From Allobosea sp. Root381 (GTDB lineage Bacteria; Pseudomonadota; Alphaproteobacteria; Rhizobiales; Beijerinckiaceae): a stretch of 64,000 nt of DNA. This document shows positions 53,928 through 63,332 of this stretch, one piece after another. The position numbers were made by a program, and so were the translations under genes. Location: positions 1-64,000 of the forward strand of contig NZ_LMJT01000008.1 of assembly GCF_001429395.1 (NCBI RefSeq), written 5' to 3'. The notes under the pieces were generated by a model, which searched no databases, was not told where the DNA came from, and saw only the letters and a list, made by a program, of their open reading frames with translations. Positions within the stretch are counted from its first letter, which is position 1. The number at the start of each line of letters is the position of its first letter.

Positions 53928-54677
53928 TCACCTGTGCATCAGCATCACGGCGAGCGTGACGAAGGACAGCACGGCCGCCAGGCCAGAGAGGAAGCCGAGG
54001 ATCACCGTGACCTGGCGCAGGGGCGCACGCGCCTCCTTGCGGATCACGACGAGGCGCTCGTCGAAGCTGCGCAGCGTCGAGTCGAAACGCAGCTGGAAAA
54101 CGTCGATTTCGGAAAGCGCCTTGGCGATGCGATCTTCGCGGTCGTCCTCGGCGGGGTTGCCTGCGGGCGCGGCCGTGCCCTCGTCGAGCCGCCTCATCAC
54201 AGCGTCGAGCTTGTCGCCGAGCTCCTTCTGGGCGAGCTGCATGCGGCGGTTGAGCACCATCAGCGCCTCGACCCGGTCGAAGAAGCGCGCCAGCGGCACC
54301 GCGATCGCAGCCTCGGCGGCAAGCTCCGCCTGAGCCGGCAGCCGCAGCACATGCTCGACCCCCGTGCTCGGCGACACGCCGACGATGGTGAGCTGGTCGC
54401 GCACGGCGCTGACGGCATCGTCGAGTTCCAGCGCGAAGGCGTGGCGCCCGTCGCCGATGCCGTTGCGGCGCAGGTCGATGCGGCTCTGGTCGGCGATGCC
54501 TTCCATCAGCACGGTGCCGTCACGCACCAGCTTCACGACGAGTCGCTCCTCGGGGCGGGCCTCGTCCCAGATCCAGCCATGCAGGCGGTTGCCGTCGAGC
54601 GCGTCGACGCGCCCGTTCAGCCGCGCCGGCGTGACGTTCGGCAGACGGGCTTCTTCCTGGTTCTGTGCCATCGTCAT
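53928..54677 (-). CDS. Membrane-anchored coiled-coil protein with GW-DxxP module
   Basis: Residues 15-115 form a beta-rich module (GNRLHGWIWDEARPEERLVV, GIGDGRHAFALELDD) shared in outline with the large transferases of the operon. A helical coiled-coil region follows, and a single C-terminal membrane helix (VILGFLSGLAAVLSFVTLAV) ends the protein. A tail-anchored scaffold for the glycan synthesis complex is a reasonable inference. The start overlaps the GT4 stop by ATGA. Confidence 0.65.
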   Translation of the reverse strand: MTMAQNQEEARLPNVTPARLNGRVDALDGNRLHGWIWDEARPEERLVVKLVRDGTVLMEGIADQSRIDLRRNGIGDGRHAFALELDDAVSAVRDQLTIVGVSPSTGVEHVLRLPAQAELAAEAAIAVPLARFFDRVEALMVLNRRMQLAQKELGDKLDAVMRRLDEGTAAPAGNPAEDDREDRIAKALSEIDVFQLRFDSTLRSFDERLVVIRKEARAPLRQVTVILGFLSGLAAVLSFVTLAVMLMHR

Positions 54678-55927
54678 GCTGCCACCGGAAGTTTGAGTTG
54701 GTCGAACAGGGCGAGATGGGCCTGGGCGCAATCGGCAAGCGTCGGCTGCGGGGCGATGCCCTCGACCAGCCGTGGCCAGAGCTCCTCGTCCTCGCAGGCG
54801 CGCCGGAGCGTGGCGGCGAGATGCGAGACGTCGCCCGGGCGCACATGCAGCCCGTCGACGCCGTCCCGCACCATCTCGGCCATGCCGCCGATGCCGCTAA
54901 CGATCAGGGGCCGCCGGTTGTGGAAGGCCTCCTGGATGACGAGCGGCGCATTCTCCCACCAGATCGAGGGCATGACGGCCCAGTCGATCTCCGCCATCAG
55001 CTCGGGGACTTCCTCGCGCCGATACGGACCGCAATGGGTGACGGTGCCGCCGGCGGTCGCAAGCGCCAATTCGAGCGCGCCGGTGAAACTTTCGGCCTGG
55101 AACGGCGCGCCGCCATGGATGCGCAGCTCGAAATCGGTCTCGCCGCCGACCCGCAAAGCCGCGACGGCCTGCAGCAGCGGCAGGATGCCCTTCCACGGAT
55201 TGAGATTGCCGAAATAACCGAAGCGATTGCGGCGACCCTCCGTCGGCCGGTGCACGGCCGGCGCGGGCTGCGGCCGCGCATTTGCGATGACCTCGATCTT
55301 GTCGCCGGGCAGGCCCCATTCGACATAGCGCTGCCGCAGGAAGCGGCTCGGCGCGATGAAGCGGTCGACGGCGGCGAGATGCGTCTTCAGGAAGCGCTCG
55401 CGCAGCAGGAAGCGATCAGCCCCGATCTCGGGGAAGCAGCCGTGGCACTTCGCCGGCGAGCTGCCCGTGCAGCGCTGCTTGTCGGTCGGGCGGACCATCA
55501 GCCCGTCATGATGGCAGATCGGGTAATAGTCGTGCAGCGTCATGGCGATCGTCGCCTCGGGCAGCACCCGGCGGATCAGCATCAGGAACTCGGCGCCGAT
55601 CAGCATCAGGTGATGGATGTGGACCACATCCGGCCTGAACTCGCGCAGCAGCGTCCCAAGATCCTGCAAGGTGCCGTAATGGTCGATCTGGCTGAGATAG
55701 AAGCGGTCGAAATGGCCGCTCCAGAGCAGCAGGTCGCCGCCCTCCCCGGTCGCCTGGAAGGCCGTGCCGGGATGGGGCTGGCGGTGGATCGCGTTGGTCG
55801 CGCCCAGGAACAGCACCTCGCTGCCCTCCTCGCGATAGGCGGCGGCGAGGTCGTGCGCGAATATCTCCGTTCCGCCCGGATGGAGATCCGGGTGGTTGTG
55901 CGCGACGACGAGGATGCGCCGGCTCAT
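54674..55927 (-). CDS. GT4-family glycosyltransferase
   Basis: The 417-residue GT-B enzyme starts ILVVAHNHPDLHPGGTEIFA, has LHDYYPICHHDGLMV with the cysteine cluster CTGSSPAKCHGCFPE, and in the C-terminal half RFGYFGNLNPWKGILPLLQA and NAPLVIQEAFHNRRPLIVSG. It is paralogous to the GT4 at 50391-51716. The open frame extends upstream, but the ATG at 55927 overlaps the methyltransferase stop and matches the family start. Confidence 0.9.
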   Translation of the reverse strand: MSRRILVVAHNHPDLHPGGTEIFAHDLAAAYREEGSEVLFLGATNAIHRQPHPGTAFQATGEGGDLLLWSGHFDRFYLSQIDHYGTLQDLGTLLREFRPDVVHIHHLMLIGAEFLMLIRRVLPEATIAMTLHDYYPICHHDGLMVRPTDKQRCTGSSPAKCHGCFPEIGADRFLLRERFLKTHLAAVDRFIAPSRFLRQRYVEWGLPGDKIEVIANARPQPAPAVHRPTEGRRNRFGYFGNLNPWKGILPLLQAVAALRVGGETDFELRIHGGAPFQAESFTGALELALATAGGTVTHCGPYRREEVPELMAEIDWAVMPSIWWENAPLVIQEAFHNRRPLIVSGIGGMAEMVRDGVDGLHVRPGDVSHLAATLRRACEDEELWPRLVEGIAPQPTLADCAQAHLALFDQLKLPVAA

Positions 55928-56757
55928 CGGCCTCCCTCCCCCTTGGTCGCGAGCAGGAGGTCCTGATAGTGCTCGGCCTCGATGCCTCGCCAATGGCCGC
56001 GGCTCAACGTCTCGACCGCAAGCCCGGCATCCCTGGCCGCCTCGACCAGGAAGGCTTCGTCGACGCCGGCAGCCGCAAGGGGCGCCTCCTCGATGGCGTA
56101 CCAACCCGGCCCCTCGCGCCAGCGCTGGAAGCGCAGCCGCTCCTGCCCCGTGCTGCGGCCGTCGATGGCGAAGGCGGTCAGGAACAGCCGGCCGCCCGGC
56201 GCGAGCAGGCGCGAGACTTCCTTGAGGTAGACCACGATCTCGTCAGGCGGCAGATGCGTCGCCACCGAGACCATCGAGATGAAGTCGAAGCTGCCGTCGG
56301 CGAAGCCGAACTGCACCTGGTTCCCCGGCAGCGAGCCTTCCGGGTTGTAGAGCGGGTGGGCAATGTCGAGCCGCTGGAAGCGAAAGTTCGGATAGGCAGG
56401 CGTGATCGTCTGCGTGCACCAGACGATGCCTTCCAGCACCGGGTCGACGCCGTCGTAGCTGGCGTTTTCCGAATCCAGATACTGCGTCAGCGGAACGGCC
56501 ATGCGGCCGATGCCGCAACCGATGTCGAGCATGCGGTGATGCCGCTTCAGCCTGCCCAGCCGGACGAAATGGCCGAGGAACTCCGCGCCGATGGCGCGGT
56601 AGTCGCCGTCGCCGACGTAGATGCTGTCCGGCGGCGGATGCGGCATGAAGCGATTGTTCTGCACGGATTCCGCCAGCCGACCGAGCTCGACCGCCTCCGT
56701 CGGTGACATCCAGCCCGGCTCGGGCAGGATCTGTTTCAAGGCCAGTGTGGCAGTCAT
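55924..56757 (-). CDS. SAM-dependent class I methyltransferase
   Basis: The 277-residue enzyme has motif I MLDIGCGIGRMAVPL near residue 76, an acidic post-I position (YDGVDPV), FDFISMVSVATHL as motif IV and LLAPGGRLFLTAFAID as motif VI. In glycan operons such enzymes methylate sugars or cap chain ends to stop elongation. Overlaps both neighbours by ATGA. Confidence 0.88.
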   Translation of the reverse strand: MTATLALKQILPEPGWMSPTEAVELGRLAESVQNNRFMPHPPPDSIYVGDGDYRAIGAEFLGHFVRLGRLKRHHRMLDIGCGIGRMAVPLTQYLDSENASYDGVDPVLEGIVWCTQTITPAYPNFRFQRLDIAHPLYNPEGSLPGNQVQFGFADGSFDFISMVSVATHLPPDEIVVYLKEVSRLLAPGGRLFLTAFAIDGRSTGQERLRFQRWREGPGWYAIEEAPLAAAGVDEAFLVEAARDAGLAVETLSRGHWRGIEAEHYQDLLLATKGEGGR

Positions 56758-59033
56758 GCTGCGGTTGCCCTCCGGAGATTGGCGCGCGGTCGGATTTCGG
56801 GCTCGGGCTTCGCGATCTGCAGTCCGCCCCGGTCCATTTCAGCCATCAGGCGCTCGATCTCGCCGTCCCAGCGGCGGGTCTGGAGCCAGGCATTGTGCTG
56901 GGAGGCGACGCCGCGCGTGTAATCGGCGCTGCGGCTGATCGACTGGCGCTCGAGATGGTAGAGCGCGACATCGGGCACGTAGAGGATGTCGAGCCCGGCG
57001 CGGCGGATGCGAAGGCAGAGGTCGCTGTCCTCGTAGTCGCCGATGACGAAGCCGTCGTCGAAGCCGCCGAGATCCCGGAAGATCGCGCGCTTCATGACCA
57101 CGCAGGCGCCCGTGATGCCCGGGACGGCGCGCTCGACATTGGCCGGCGCGTAGCGGCCGGGCATGCCCTTGAAATAGTGATGGTTCAGCCAGACGCCCTT
57201 GGAATCGCGCTGGAAAAACAGGCCGGCATGCTGCAGCGAGCCATCGTCGTAGAGCAGCTTGGGGCCGACTGCGCCAATCCTGCCGCGGCGATCGAGGCGC
57301 CGGGCGAGCGCCGGCAGCCAGCCGTCGCCGGCCGGAATGACATCTGAATTGACGAGCGCCAGAACATCGCCGCGAGCCGCCTCGGCGCCGGCGTTGCACG
57401 CGGCGGAGAAGCCGCCATTGCGCCCCATCACGACCAGCTTGATCGGCAGGCCATAGGCGAGGTGCAGGCCGCCGATGAGATGCGCGACCTCGGCCTCGTG
57501 CTCGGGCGAGTCGAGAACATAGATCAACTCGGCATTGCCAGCGAACCAGCCATCGCCGGCAAAAGCCGCGACCTGAACGCGCAGGAACTCGTAGACCTTG
57601 TACAGTGGTATGACGACCGAAACGGCGGGGCTCGCAGGCGGGTCGCCGAAGAGCTTGATCGCTGGCTCCGGCAGGCTTGCGCGCAAAGTCTCCTGGCAGG
57701 CAGCAAGCACCGGCGCGAGCGTGCGCTCCAGCATCGACGCAGTCAGGTGCTGGGGCGGAATCGCCGCCAGTGCCCGGGCGCGGATGCTGGCTGGATCATG
57801 CGGCTGGAGCGCCGGCCGCAGGAACAGCGAGGTGCCGGATTTCAGCCTGATCTCGCAGCGCGGCTGCAGGACCGGCGCCCCCTTGGCGAAACCCGGAACG
57901 AGCGCGGCGAACCGCGTCGCGGCAAGCCGATCGACGCCGTTCGCACCGGGCAGGACGGCGGAGAAGCGTTCCATCCGGTCGAGGATGGGCGTAGGCGCGC
58001 CGTCGCCGCGGTGGAGCAGGACCTGCTCGACCATGCCGTCAGGGTCGCGATACCAGCCGCCGAGCAGGAGGCCTGACGCATTGCAAAGGGCAAGATCGAG
58101 TTCGGCCGAGGGCAGATCATCGTTGCGCCGCACATTCTGCGCTGCGAGCGGCAGGCGGCGCTGCATCTCGATCGCAAGCAGGCGGCCCTGCTCGGAGAGG
58201 CCGGAGAGCTGCTCGACCAGCCAGCTGCGCAGGCCGTCGCGCCCGCTCGCCTTGCCCGCCCACCAGCGGCCGAGCGAGGGCGCGGCCTGCCGGACGGGGA
58301 TGACGCGGACGAGGAAGCTTGTTTCCGTCTGCACGAGCAGCAGGACGGAACCGCTCGCCGGAGCTTCGTCGGCAACGAGATGAAGCTGCTGGCGCCCGGC
58401 GCGGTCGGCCGGAGCCAGCCGGGCGGCTTCGGACACACGGCTCAGGCCTGCACCATCGATGCGATAGATCGCCCTGATCGTGGCCCGCGGCCCGGGCAGA
58501 GCCGTCTCGAGCAGGACCTTGCCTTCCACCAGCCTGGCGACCGGGAGGGCCGGCTCCGGCTTGGGCGAGAGCGTGAGGAGGAACTGACGCAGAAAAGACA
58601 GGTAGACCGCGGTCCCTGTCATGCCGAACATCGTCGGCCAGGAGCCGGAGAGAGCGGCGGCGAGCGTGAGACGGGCCCGCGGGCCGAGATCGGCCAGGAG
58701 CTCGGCCGGATCGGCCATCTCGTGGATCAGGACCGGATCGAAGTTCGCCGTGACCGCGTTTGCGACGTGGTGATCCGAGAAGGTCGCCTCCACGCCGTCA
58801 TGGCCGGCATAGCGAAAGGCCGTAGCGACCCGCCGGCGCCCGTCCTTGAGCTCCAGCAGGATCGACGCCGATGGCAGGCGGCGCCCGCCGCTCGACAGCG
58901 AGATCGCCGGGCGGCCGAATGGCGAGGGCGCATCGAGCGTCCAGCACAGCAGATAGACCGACCCGCTGAGCCGATAGAGAGCGAGATTCATCGATGCGGT
59001 GTCCGCTGCAGGAACGGGCGCGGGCGTGAGCAT
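56754..59033 (-). CDS. Large GT2-family glycosyltransferase
   Basis: The 759-residue protein has an N-terminal ~450-residue region without clear enzyme motifs, including a module with LLLGGWYRDPDG, then a full GT2 (GT-A) domain. That domain shows AVSVVIPLYKVYEFLRVQV, NGGFSAACNAGAEAARGDVL, LVNSDVIPAGDGWL in place of DxD, and GDYEDSDLCLRIRRAGL. It is the first gene of the glycosyltransferase operon, 63 bases after the RTX gene with a strong hairpin between. No good ribosome binding site is seen; ATG 58991 is an alternative. Confidence 0.85.
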   Translation of the reverse strand: MLTPAPVPAADTASMNLALYRLSGSVYLLCWTLDAPSPFGRPAISLSSGGRRLPSASILLELKDGRRRVATAFRYAGHDGVEATFSDHHVANAVTANFDPVLIHEMADPAELLADLGPRARLTLAAALSGSWPTMFGMTGTAVYLSFLRQFLLTLSPKPEPALPVARLVEGKVLLETALPGPRATIRAIYRIDGAGLSRVSEAARLAPADRAGRQQLHLVADEAPASGSVLLLVQTETSFLVRVIPVRQAAPSLGRWWAGKASGRDGLRSWLVEQLSGLSEQGRLLAIEMQRRLPLAAQNVRRNDDLPSAELDLALCNASGLLLGGWYRDPDGMVEQVLLHRGDGAPTPILDRMERFSAVLPGANGVDRLAATRFAALVPGFAKGAPVLQPRCEIRLKSGTSLFLRPALQPHDPASIRARALAAIPPQHLTASMLERTLAPVLAACQETLRASLPEPAIKLFGDPPASPAVSVVIPLYKVYEFLRVQVAAFAGDGWFAGNAELIYVLDSPEHEAEVAHLIGGLHLAYGLPIKLVVMGRNGGFSAACNAGAEAARGDVLALVNSDVIPAGDGWLPALARRLDRRGRIGAVGPKLLYDDGSLQHAGLFFQRDSKGVWLNHHYFKGMPGRYAPANVERAVPGITGACVVMKRAIFRDLGGFDDGFVIGDYEDSDLCLRIRRAGLDILYVPDVALYHLERQSISRSADYTRGVASQHNAWLQTRRWDGEIERLMAEMDRGGLQIAKPEPEIRPRANLRRATAA

Positions 59034-59060
59034 GGGGGGGCAAATCCGAGTGGGAAGGGT

Positions 59061-59089
59061 GCGACGCCGGCCGGAACGGCCGGCGTCGC
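59061..59089 (-). terminator. Strong hairpin between the RTX gene and the glycosyltransferase operon
   Basis: GCGACGCCGGCC, loop GGAAC and GGCCGGCGTCGC form a perfect 12-bp stem. No T run follows on the minus strand, so it may attenuate rather than stop transcription, giving more RTX mRNA than glycosyltransferase mRNA. Confidence 0.55.
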
Positions 59090-59096
59090 TGTCTCG

Positions 59097-59918
59097 TCAC
59101 GCAACCGTGAAGTAGTTGCTCGGATCGCTCTGGACGTCTTCCGCCGTCACGCCGACCAGCGTCAGCGTGTCGCCGTTGCCGAGGTCGACCACGGCATTGC
59201 CGCCGACAGTCGTGGTACGCGCCGCGACATCCTCGGCCGAGGCCACGCCCGTGCCGTTGATGTCCGAGGTGATCTGCAGCATGTCGGAGCCCGCCTCGAA
59301 ATCGAGCACCAGATCGTTGCCGCCGCCGCCGGTGAAGGCGAACACATCGTTGCCGGCACCGCCGATCAGGACATCGTCGCCGGCACCGCCGAACAGCAGA
59401 TCGTCGCCTGCGCCACCCTGGAGGACGTCGTCGCCTGCGCCACCCTGGAGGATGTCGTCGCCAGCGCCACCCTGGAGGATGTCGTTGCCGTCACCGCCCT
59501 GAAGGATGTCGTCACCGGCGCCACCCTGCAGGATGTCGTTACCGGCACCACCCTGGAGGATATCGTCACCCGCGCCGCCCTGAAGCGTGTCGTTGCCCCC
59601 GCCGCCCTGAAGCAGGTCGGCTCCGGCACCGCCCTGCAGGACGTCGTTGCCCTCCCCGCCGAACAGCACGTCATCGCCTGCGCCGCCCTGGAGGAGGTCA
59701 TCCCCGGCGCCGCCGAAGAGGACGTCGTCGCCCTGTCCACCGAACAGGTTGTCGTCGCCGTCTTCGCCAAACAGCAGGTCGTCACCCTGCCCGCCGAACA
59801 CCGTGTCATCCCCATCGCCGGCGCGGACGACGTCGTCCCCGGCGCCGGCATTGATGACATCGCTGAATCGACTGCCAATCAAGAAATCGTCGAACGCACT
59901 GCCTTCGATCGTGGCCAT
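59097..59918 (-). CDS. Secreted RTX calcium-binding protein
   Basis: The 273-residue protein consists of a short N-terminus, about 19 tandem nonapeptides of the form GGAGDDxLx (residues 25-195), and a C-terminal ~75 residues (FTGGGGNDLVLDFEAGSDML, VVDLGNGDTLTLVGV) that form the RTX secretion signal region. RTX repeats fold as a calcium-bound beta-roll outside the cell. GAGGAGGTGACG precedes the ATG at 59918. With its adjacent type I exporter and glycan enzymes it resembles WgeA/ExpE1 of Sinorhizobium in role, although that protein is longer. The repeats are unusually regular (LQGG). Confidence 0.92.
   Translation of the reverse strand: MATIEGSAFDDFLIGSRFSDVINAGAGDDVVRAGDGDDTVFGGQGDDLLFGEDGDDNLFGGQGDDVLFGGAGDDLLQGGAGDDVLFGGEGNDVLQGGAGADLLQGGGGNDTLQGGAGDDILQGGAGNDILQGGAGDDILQGGDGNDILQGGAGDDILQGGAGDDVLQGGAGDDLLFGGAGDDVLIGGAGNDVFAFTGGGGNDLVLDFEAGSDMLQITSDINGTGVASAEDVAARTTTVGGNAVVDLGNGDTLTLVGVTAEDVQSDPSNYFTVA
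59334..59846 (-). repeat. 27-bp tandem repeats encoding the RTX nonapeptides
   Basis: About 19 tandem units of 27 bases with a consensus for GGAGDDILQ. Several neighbouring units are nearly identical at DNA level, so copy number can change by slippage or recombination. Confidence 0.9.
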
Positions 59919-60039
59919 CGTCACCTCCTCGGCGATTGGAAAGCGCCCCTGGCGCACGGAAACAAATCCGCGCAGGCCGGAATTGGCGCCAATTGGCAGC
60001 GAACACCATGTCCGCCACCATCAACGACTGGGAGCCTAG

Positions 60040-60200
60040 CCATTATATGCAGCGCAGCAAGAGTTTTATTTTGACATTTTCATGATGAAATGAGGCTTTA
60101 TACGATATTACCGCGGAAAGATTTCAGTAATACGCCTTATTTACTTCGGAATTCGAAATATAATTCGCCCCAACATTGTGCACATGCACACAAATATCCG
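60040..60200. promoter_or_regulatory. AT-rich regulatory region upstream of the RTX gene
   Basis: This 292-base gap between the RTX and HlyD genes contains a stretch far richer in A and T than the rest of the window. It holds GACATTTT (60073-60080), the near-palindrome ATTTTCATGATGAAAT just after it, and the inverted repeat TGTGCACATGCACA (60177-60190). It suggests a separate, regulated promoter for the RTX gene. Confidence 0.55.
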
Positions 60201-60210
60201 ATCAAGCGCC

Positions 60211-61566
60211 TCAATCCTCGCGGAATGCGCGATTGAAGCTGTCCTTGAACGGTGAGAGCAGATAGTCGATCGCCCGCCGCGAGCCATTCACGATCAACAC
60301 CTCCGCGGCCATGCCGGCCTGGAGGGTGAGCCTCTTTTCCGCGAGGCTCTCGGGGCTGATCTCGGCGCGCACGATGAAATAGGCCGCGCCGGTCTTCTCA
60401 TCGACAAGCTGATCGGGCGCGACATAGCTGACCTTGCCAACCAGCGGCGGCAGGAGCCTGCTGTTGAAGGCCGTCAGCCGAATCCGGGTTTCCGATCCTG
60501 TCCGCACGGCATCGATGTCGCGCGGATCGACCCTCGCTTCGACGATAAGGGGCTCGTTCTCCGGCACGATATCGAGAATCGCCTCCCCTGCCGCAATGGC
60601 GCTGCCAGCGGTGCGCATCCTGATATTGGCGATGATGCCTTCCTGGGGCGAGGTCACGACGAGTCGCCGCAGCACGTCCTGCGCCTGTACTATGCGCTCG
60701 GTCACCTCCGAGAGCTGGAGCTGTGCCTCCTGCAGTTCCTTGGCGATCTCGCTCTGGTGCTCCAGCCCGATCGACAGTATCTCCAGATTGGCGCCGGCTA
60801 CCGCCTGCTCGGCCTTGGCCTTGTGGGCAGCAGCTTCGCCACCACGGCCGATGAGTTCGCTCTGCTTGGTCTGAAGCTCGACGAGCTGGCTGCGCTTGGC
60901 GTAGCGCTTCTCGTAGAGATCGGCCATTATGCGGGTCTCTTCGTCGATCAGGCTACGCTGGAAGCGATTTGCATCGATCTGGGCCTTCAAGGCCTCGGAT
61001 TCGGCCTGATGCTGCTCGATGACGCGCTGCTGGATCTCGATCTTCCCCTTATGAACCTGCGCGCGGGCCCGGAAGAGCGCGCGTTCGGCCGTGACCACCT
61101 CGCGCGCGATCACGTTCCCCGCAGTGTCGATCGTGTCCGGGAACGTGATCGTGGTGGCAGCGGTCTGCTCGGCCCGCAGCCGCGCGAGCTTAGCTTCCAG
61201 GCCGATGCGCTTGGCTTCGAGGTGCTGCAGTTCGGCCCGCTGGCGTGCATCCTCCAGCAGCAGCAGCGGATCGCCCCGGGCGACGCGCTCGCCTTCCAGC
61301 TTGACGAGGCTCTTGAGAATGCCGCCTTCGAGATGGCTTACCGTCTTGCGCTGGCTGTCGACCACGACCGTGCCCGCAGCCACAGCTGCATTGTCGAGAT
61401 GGGCAGTCACGGCCCAGGCGCCGAACCCGCCGAAGCCGACCCCGATGACGCAGACGCCCGCCAGGATCAGGTTGCGCAAGGACGGAACGCGCTCGTCCGA
61501 GGGCTCGGCCTCCAGGTCGAGGACCGGATTGGATTTCGGTAGCTTGAGCATCGGCAGGCGCGTCAT
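60211..61566 (-). CDS. Type I secretion membrane fusion protein (HlyD family)
   Basis: The 451-residue periplasmic adaptor has one N-terminal membrane helix (LILAGVCVIGVGFGGFGAWA), a lipoyl-like domain (GGILKSLVKLEGERVARGDP), long coiled coils (about residues 120-310) and a C-terminal beta domain with GMAAEVLIVNGSRRAIDYLL. It bridges the ABC exporter to the outer membrane channel. The outer membrane TolC-type partner is not in the window. Overlaps the ABC gene by ATGA. Confidence 0.93.
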   Translation of the reverse strand: MTRLPMLKLPKSNPVLDLEAEPSDERVPSLRNLILAGVCVIGVGFGGFGAWAVTAHLDNAAVAAGTVVVDSQRKTVSHLEGGILKSLVKLEGERVARGDPLLLLEDARQRAELQHLEAKRIGLEAKLARLRAEQTAATTITFPDTIDTAGNVIAREVVTAERALFRARAQVHKGKIEIQQRVIEQHQAESEALKAQIDANRFQRSLIDEETRIMADLYEKRYAKRSQLVELQTKQSELIGRGGEAAAHKAKAEQAVAGANLEILSIGLEHQSEIAKELQEAQLQLSEVTERIVQAQDVLRRLVVTSPQEGIIANIRMRTAGSAIAAGEAILDIVPENEPLIVEARVDPRDIDAVRTGSETRIRLTAFNSRLLPPLVGKVSYVAPDQLVDEKTGAAYFIVRAEISPESLAEKRLTLQAGMAAEVLIVNGSRRAIDYLLSPFKDSFNRAFRED

Positions 61567-63332
61567 CGCGTCACCTCGCGAATGGGACCGGGACGAGGCG
61601 CTGGCGGAACGATAGTCGGCTCATTGGCAGGCTCGACCTCGACCAACCCGCCGGGCGTGATCATCCCCGCGATCGCCGAGCGCGGCCCGAATTGACTGAT
61701 CCGGCCCTCGCGCAGCACCAGGATCTTGTCGACGACCTGCATCACGGAGGGCCGATGCGCGATCAGCACGACGATCGCACCGGTCGCGCGCGCCGCGTTG
61801 ATGGCACGGATCAGGCTCTGCTCGCCCTCGGCATCGAGGTTCGCATTGGGCTCGTCGAGCACGATCAGCCGTGGCGAGCCATAGAGCGCCCGCGCCAGGC
61901 CGATGCGCTGCCGCTGACCGCCGGAGAGCTTGAAGTCGCTGTCGGCGACATTCGTGTCGTAGCCCAGCGGCAAGCGCCCGATCAGTTCGTGGACGCCTGC
62001 CAGCCGCGCCGCCTCGAGGATCGCGACAGGGTCCGGCTGGCGCATGCGGGCGATGTTCTCGGCGATCGTGCCATTCAGCAGCGAGACCGATTGCGGCAGA
62101 TAGCCAACCATCTCGCCGAAGGAGCTGCGCTCCCAGAGATACACGTTGTGCCCGTCGAGATAGATACCGCCGACATTGGGCTTGAGCACGCCGACGAGCA
62201 GCCGCGCCAGGGTGGACTTCCCCGCCCCCGACGGCCCGACGACGCCGAGAACCTCGCCCGGCGAAAGGTTGAACGAAATGCTCTTGATCACCGTCTGCTC
62301 GGCGCCCTGCGGCGCGAACACGGCGCGGTCGATCACCAACTCGCCCTGCGTGCGCGGGGTCGGCACGGTCTGGCGCTGCGATGCGCGCGACTGCAGCAGA
62401 TCGCGCACGCGCTTCCAGGCCTGAGCGGCCAATATCCATTGCCGCCAATCCGTGATCATCGAATCGAACGGCGCCAGAAGGCGCCCGAGCAGGATGCTGG
62501 CGGCGATCAGGGTGCCATGGGAGACCTCGTTCTGGATGATCAGGACGGCGCCGGTGGCATAGATCGCCAGCTGCATCGTCATGCGCGAGGACCGCGTCAG
62601 CGCCGCGATGAACTTTCCGCGCCGCGTCCCGAGATCGAGATGCTCGATCATCGCCAACTGCTGCGCCCGCCACCGCGTCGCCAGCGCCGGGAGCATGCCC
62701 ATCGCCTCGATCGTCTCGGCGTGACGCAGGCTGGCGCCGACCTCGTTGATGCTGGCCGCGCCCTCCTCGTTCGCTTCCTTCAGCACGCGCCGCGTCAGCA
62801 CGTCGGCAATCACGCCCAGCACGATCAGGATGACGAGGGAGACGATGCCGACCAGCCCGTAGACGGGATGGAAAGCGAAGAGCACCGCCAGAAAGATCGG
62901 CGACCAGGCTGCTTCGAGGGGGGTCGCGATCGCGGAACTGGCGATGAAATAGCGGATGTCGTTGAGATCGCGGATCGCCTGGGTGGCCTGGCCGGAGCCC
63001 TGCTCCAGCGAGTTCGTGACGGCCGCCTGCAGTGCCGGAAGATTGAGCCGCCGCGCGAAAATGCTGGCCATCGTCTGGAAGGTCAGCGACCGGATGAACT
63101 CGATGACCCCGTAGACCGCGAGCGCGCCGACGGCGATGACCAGCAGCATGGTGAGGGTATCATAGCTGCGGCTGACGATGACCCGATCCTGAACCTGCAG
63201 CATGAACAGCGGCACCGTCAGGAGCAGGATATTCACGCAGAAGCTCAGCAGAGCCGCGTAGGAGAGGCCTCCGATAAAGGAGCGCTGCAGACTACGGATC
63301 AGCGCATCGGAGGGCGGGCTCACAGCCTTCAT
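61563..63332 (-). CDS. Type I secretion ABC transporter (PrtD/ExpD1 type)
   Basis: The 589-residue protein has six membrane helices in the first ~320 residues (VNILLLTVPLFMLQVQDRV is characteristic of the PrtD branch) and an ATPase domain with GPSGAGKST, LSGGQRQRIGLARALYG and LIVLDEPNANLD. It lacks the N-terminal C39-like domain of HlyB, as expected for exporters of RTX proteins of protease or glycan-associated type. It is the first gene of the export operon and is divergent from a MarR-type regulator. Confidence 0.94.
   Translation of the reverse strand: MKAVSPPSDALIRSLQRSFIGGLSYAALLSFCVNILLLTVPLFMLQVQDRVIVSRSYDTLTMLLVIAVGALAVYGVIEFIRSLTFQTMASIFARRLNLPALQAAVTNSLEQGSGQATQAIRDLNDIRYFIASSAIATPLEAAWSPIFLAVLFAFHPVYGLVGIVSLVILIVLGVIADVLTRRVLKEANEEGAASINEVGASLRHAETIEAMGMLPALATRWRAQQLAMIEHLDLGTRRGKFIAALTRSSRMTMQLAIYATGAVLIIQNEVSHGTLIAASILLGRLLAPFDSMITDWRQWILAAQAWKRVRDLLQSRASQRQTVPTPRTQGELVIDRAVFAPQGAEQTVIKSISFNLSPGEVLGVVGPSGAGKSTLARLLVGVLKPNVGGIYLDGHNVYLWERSSFGEMVGYLPQSVSLLNGTIAENIARMRQPDPVAILEAARLAGVHELIGRLPLGYDTNVADSDFKLSGGQRQRIGLARALYGSPRLIVLDEPNANLDAEGEQSLIRAINAARATGAIVVLIAHRPSVMQVVDKILVLREGRISQFGPRSAIAGMITPGGLVEVEPANEPTIVPPAPRPGPIREVTR

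Noticed and set aside
59334-59846. Regular 27-bp repeats considered as a CRISPR array
   Set aside because: The units are directly adjacent without spacers and encode the glycine-aspartate nonapeptides of an RTX protein.
58380-60074. A 564-codon plus-strand frame over the RTX gene and its neighbour
   Set aside because: The repeated valine/alanine pattern is the antisense of the RTX repeats; no start signal or domain is present.
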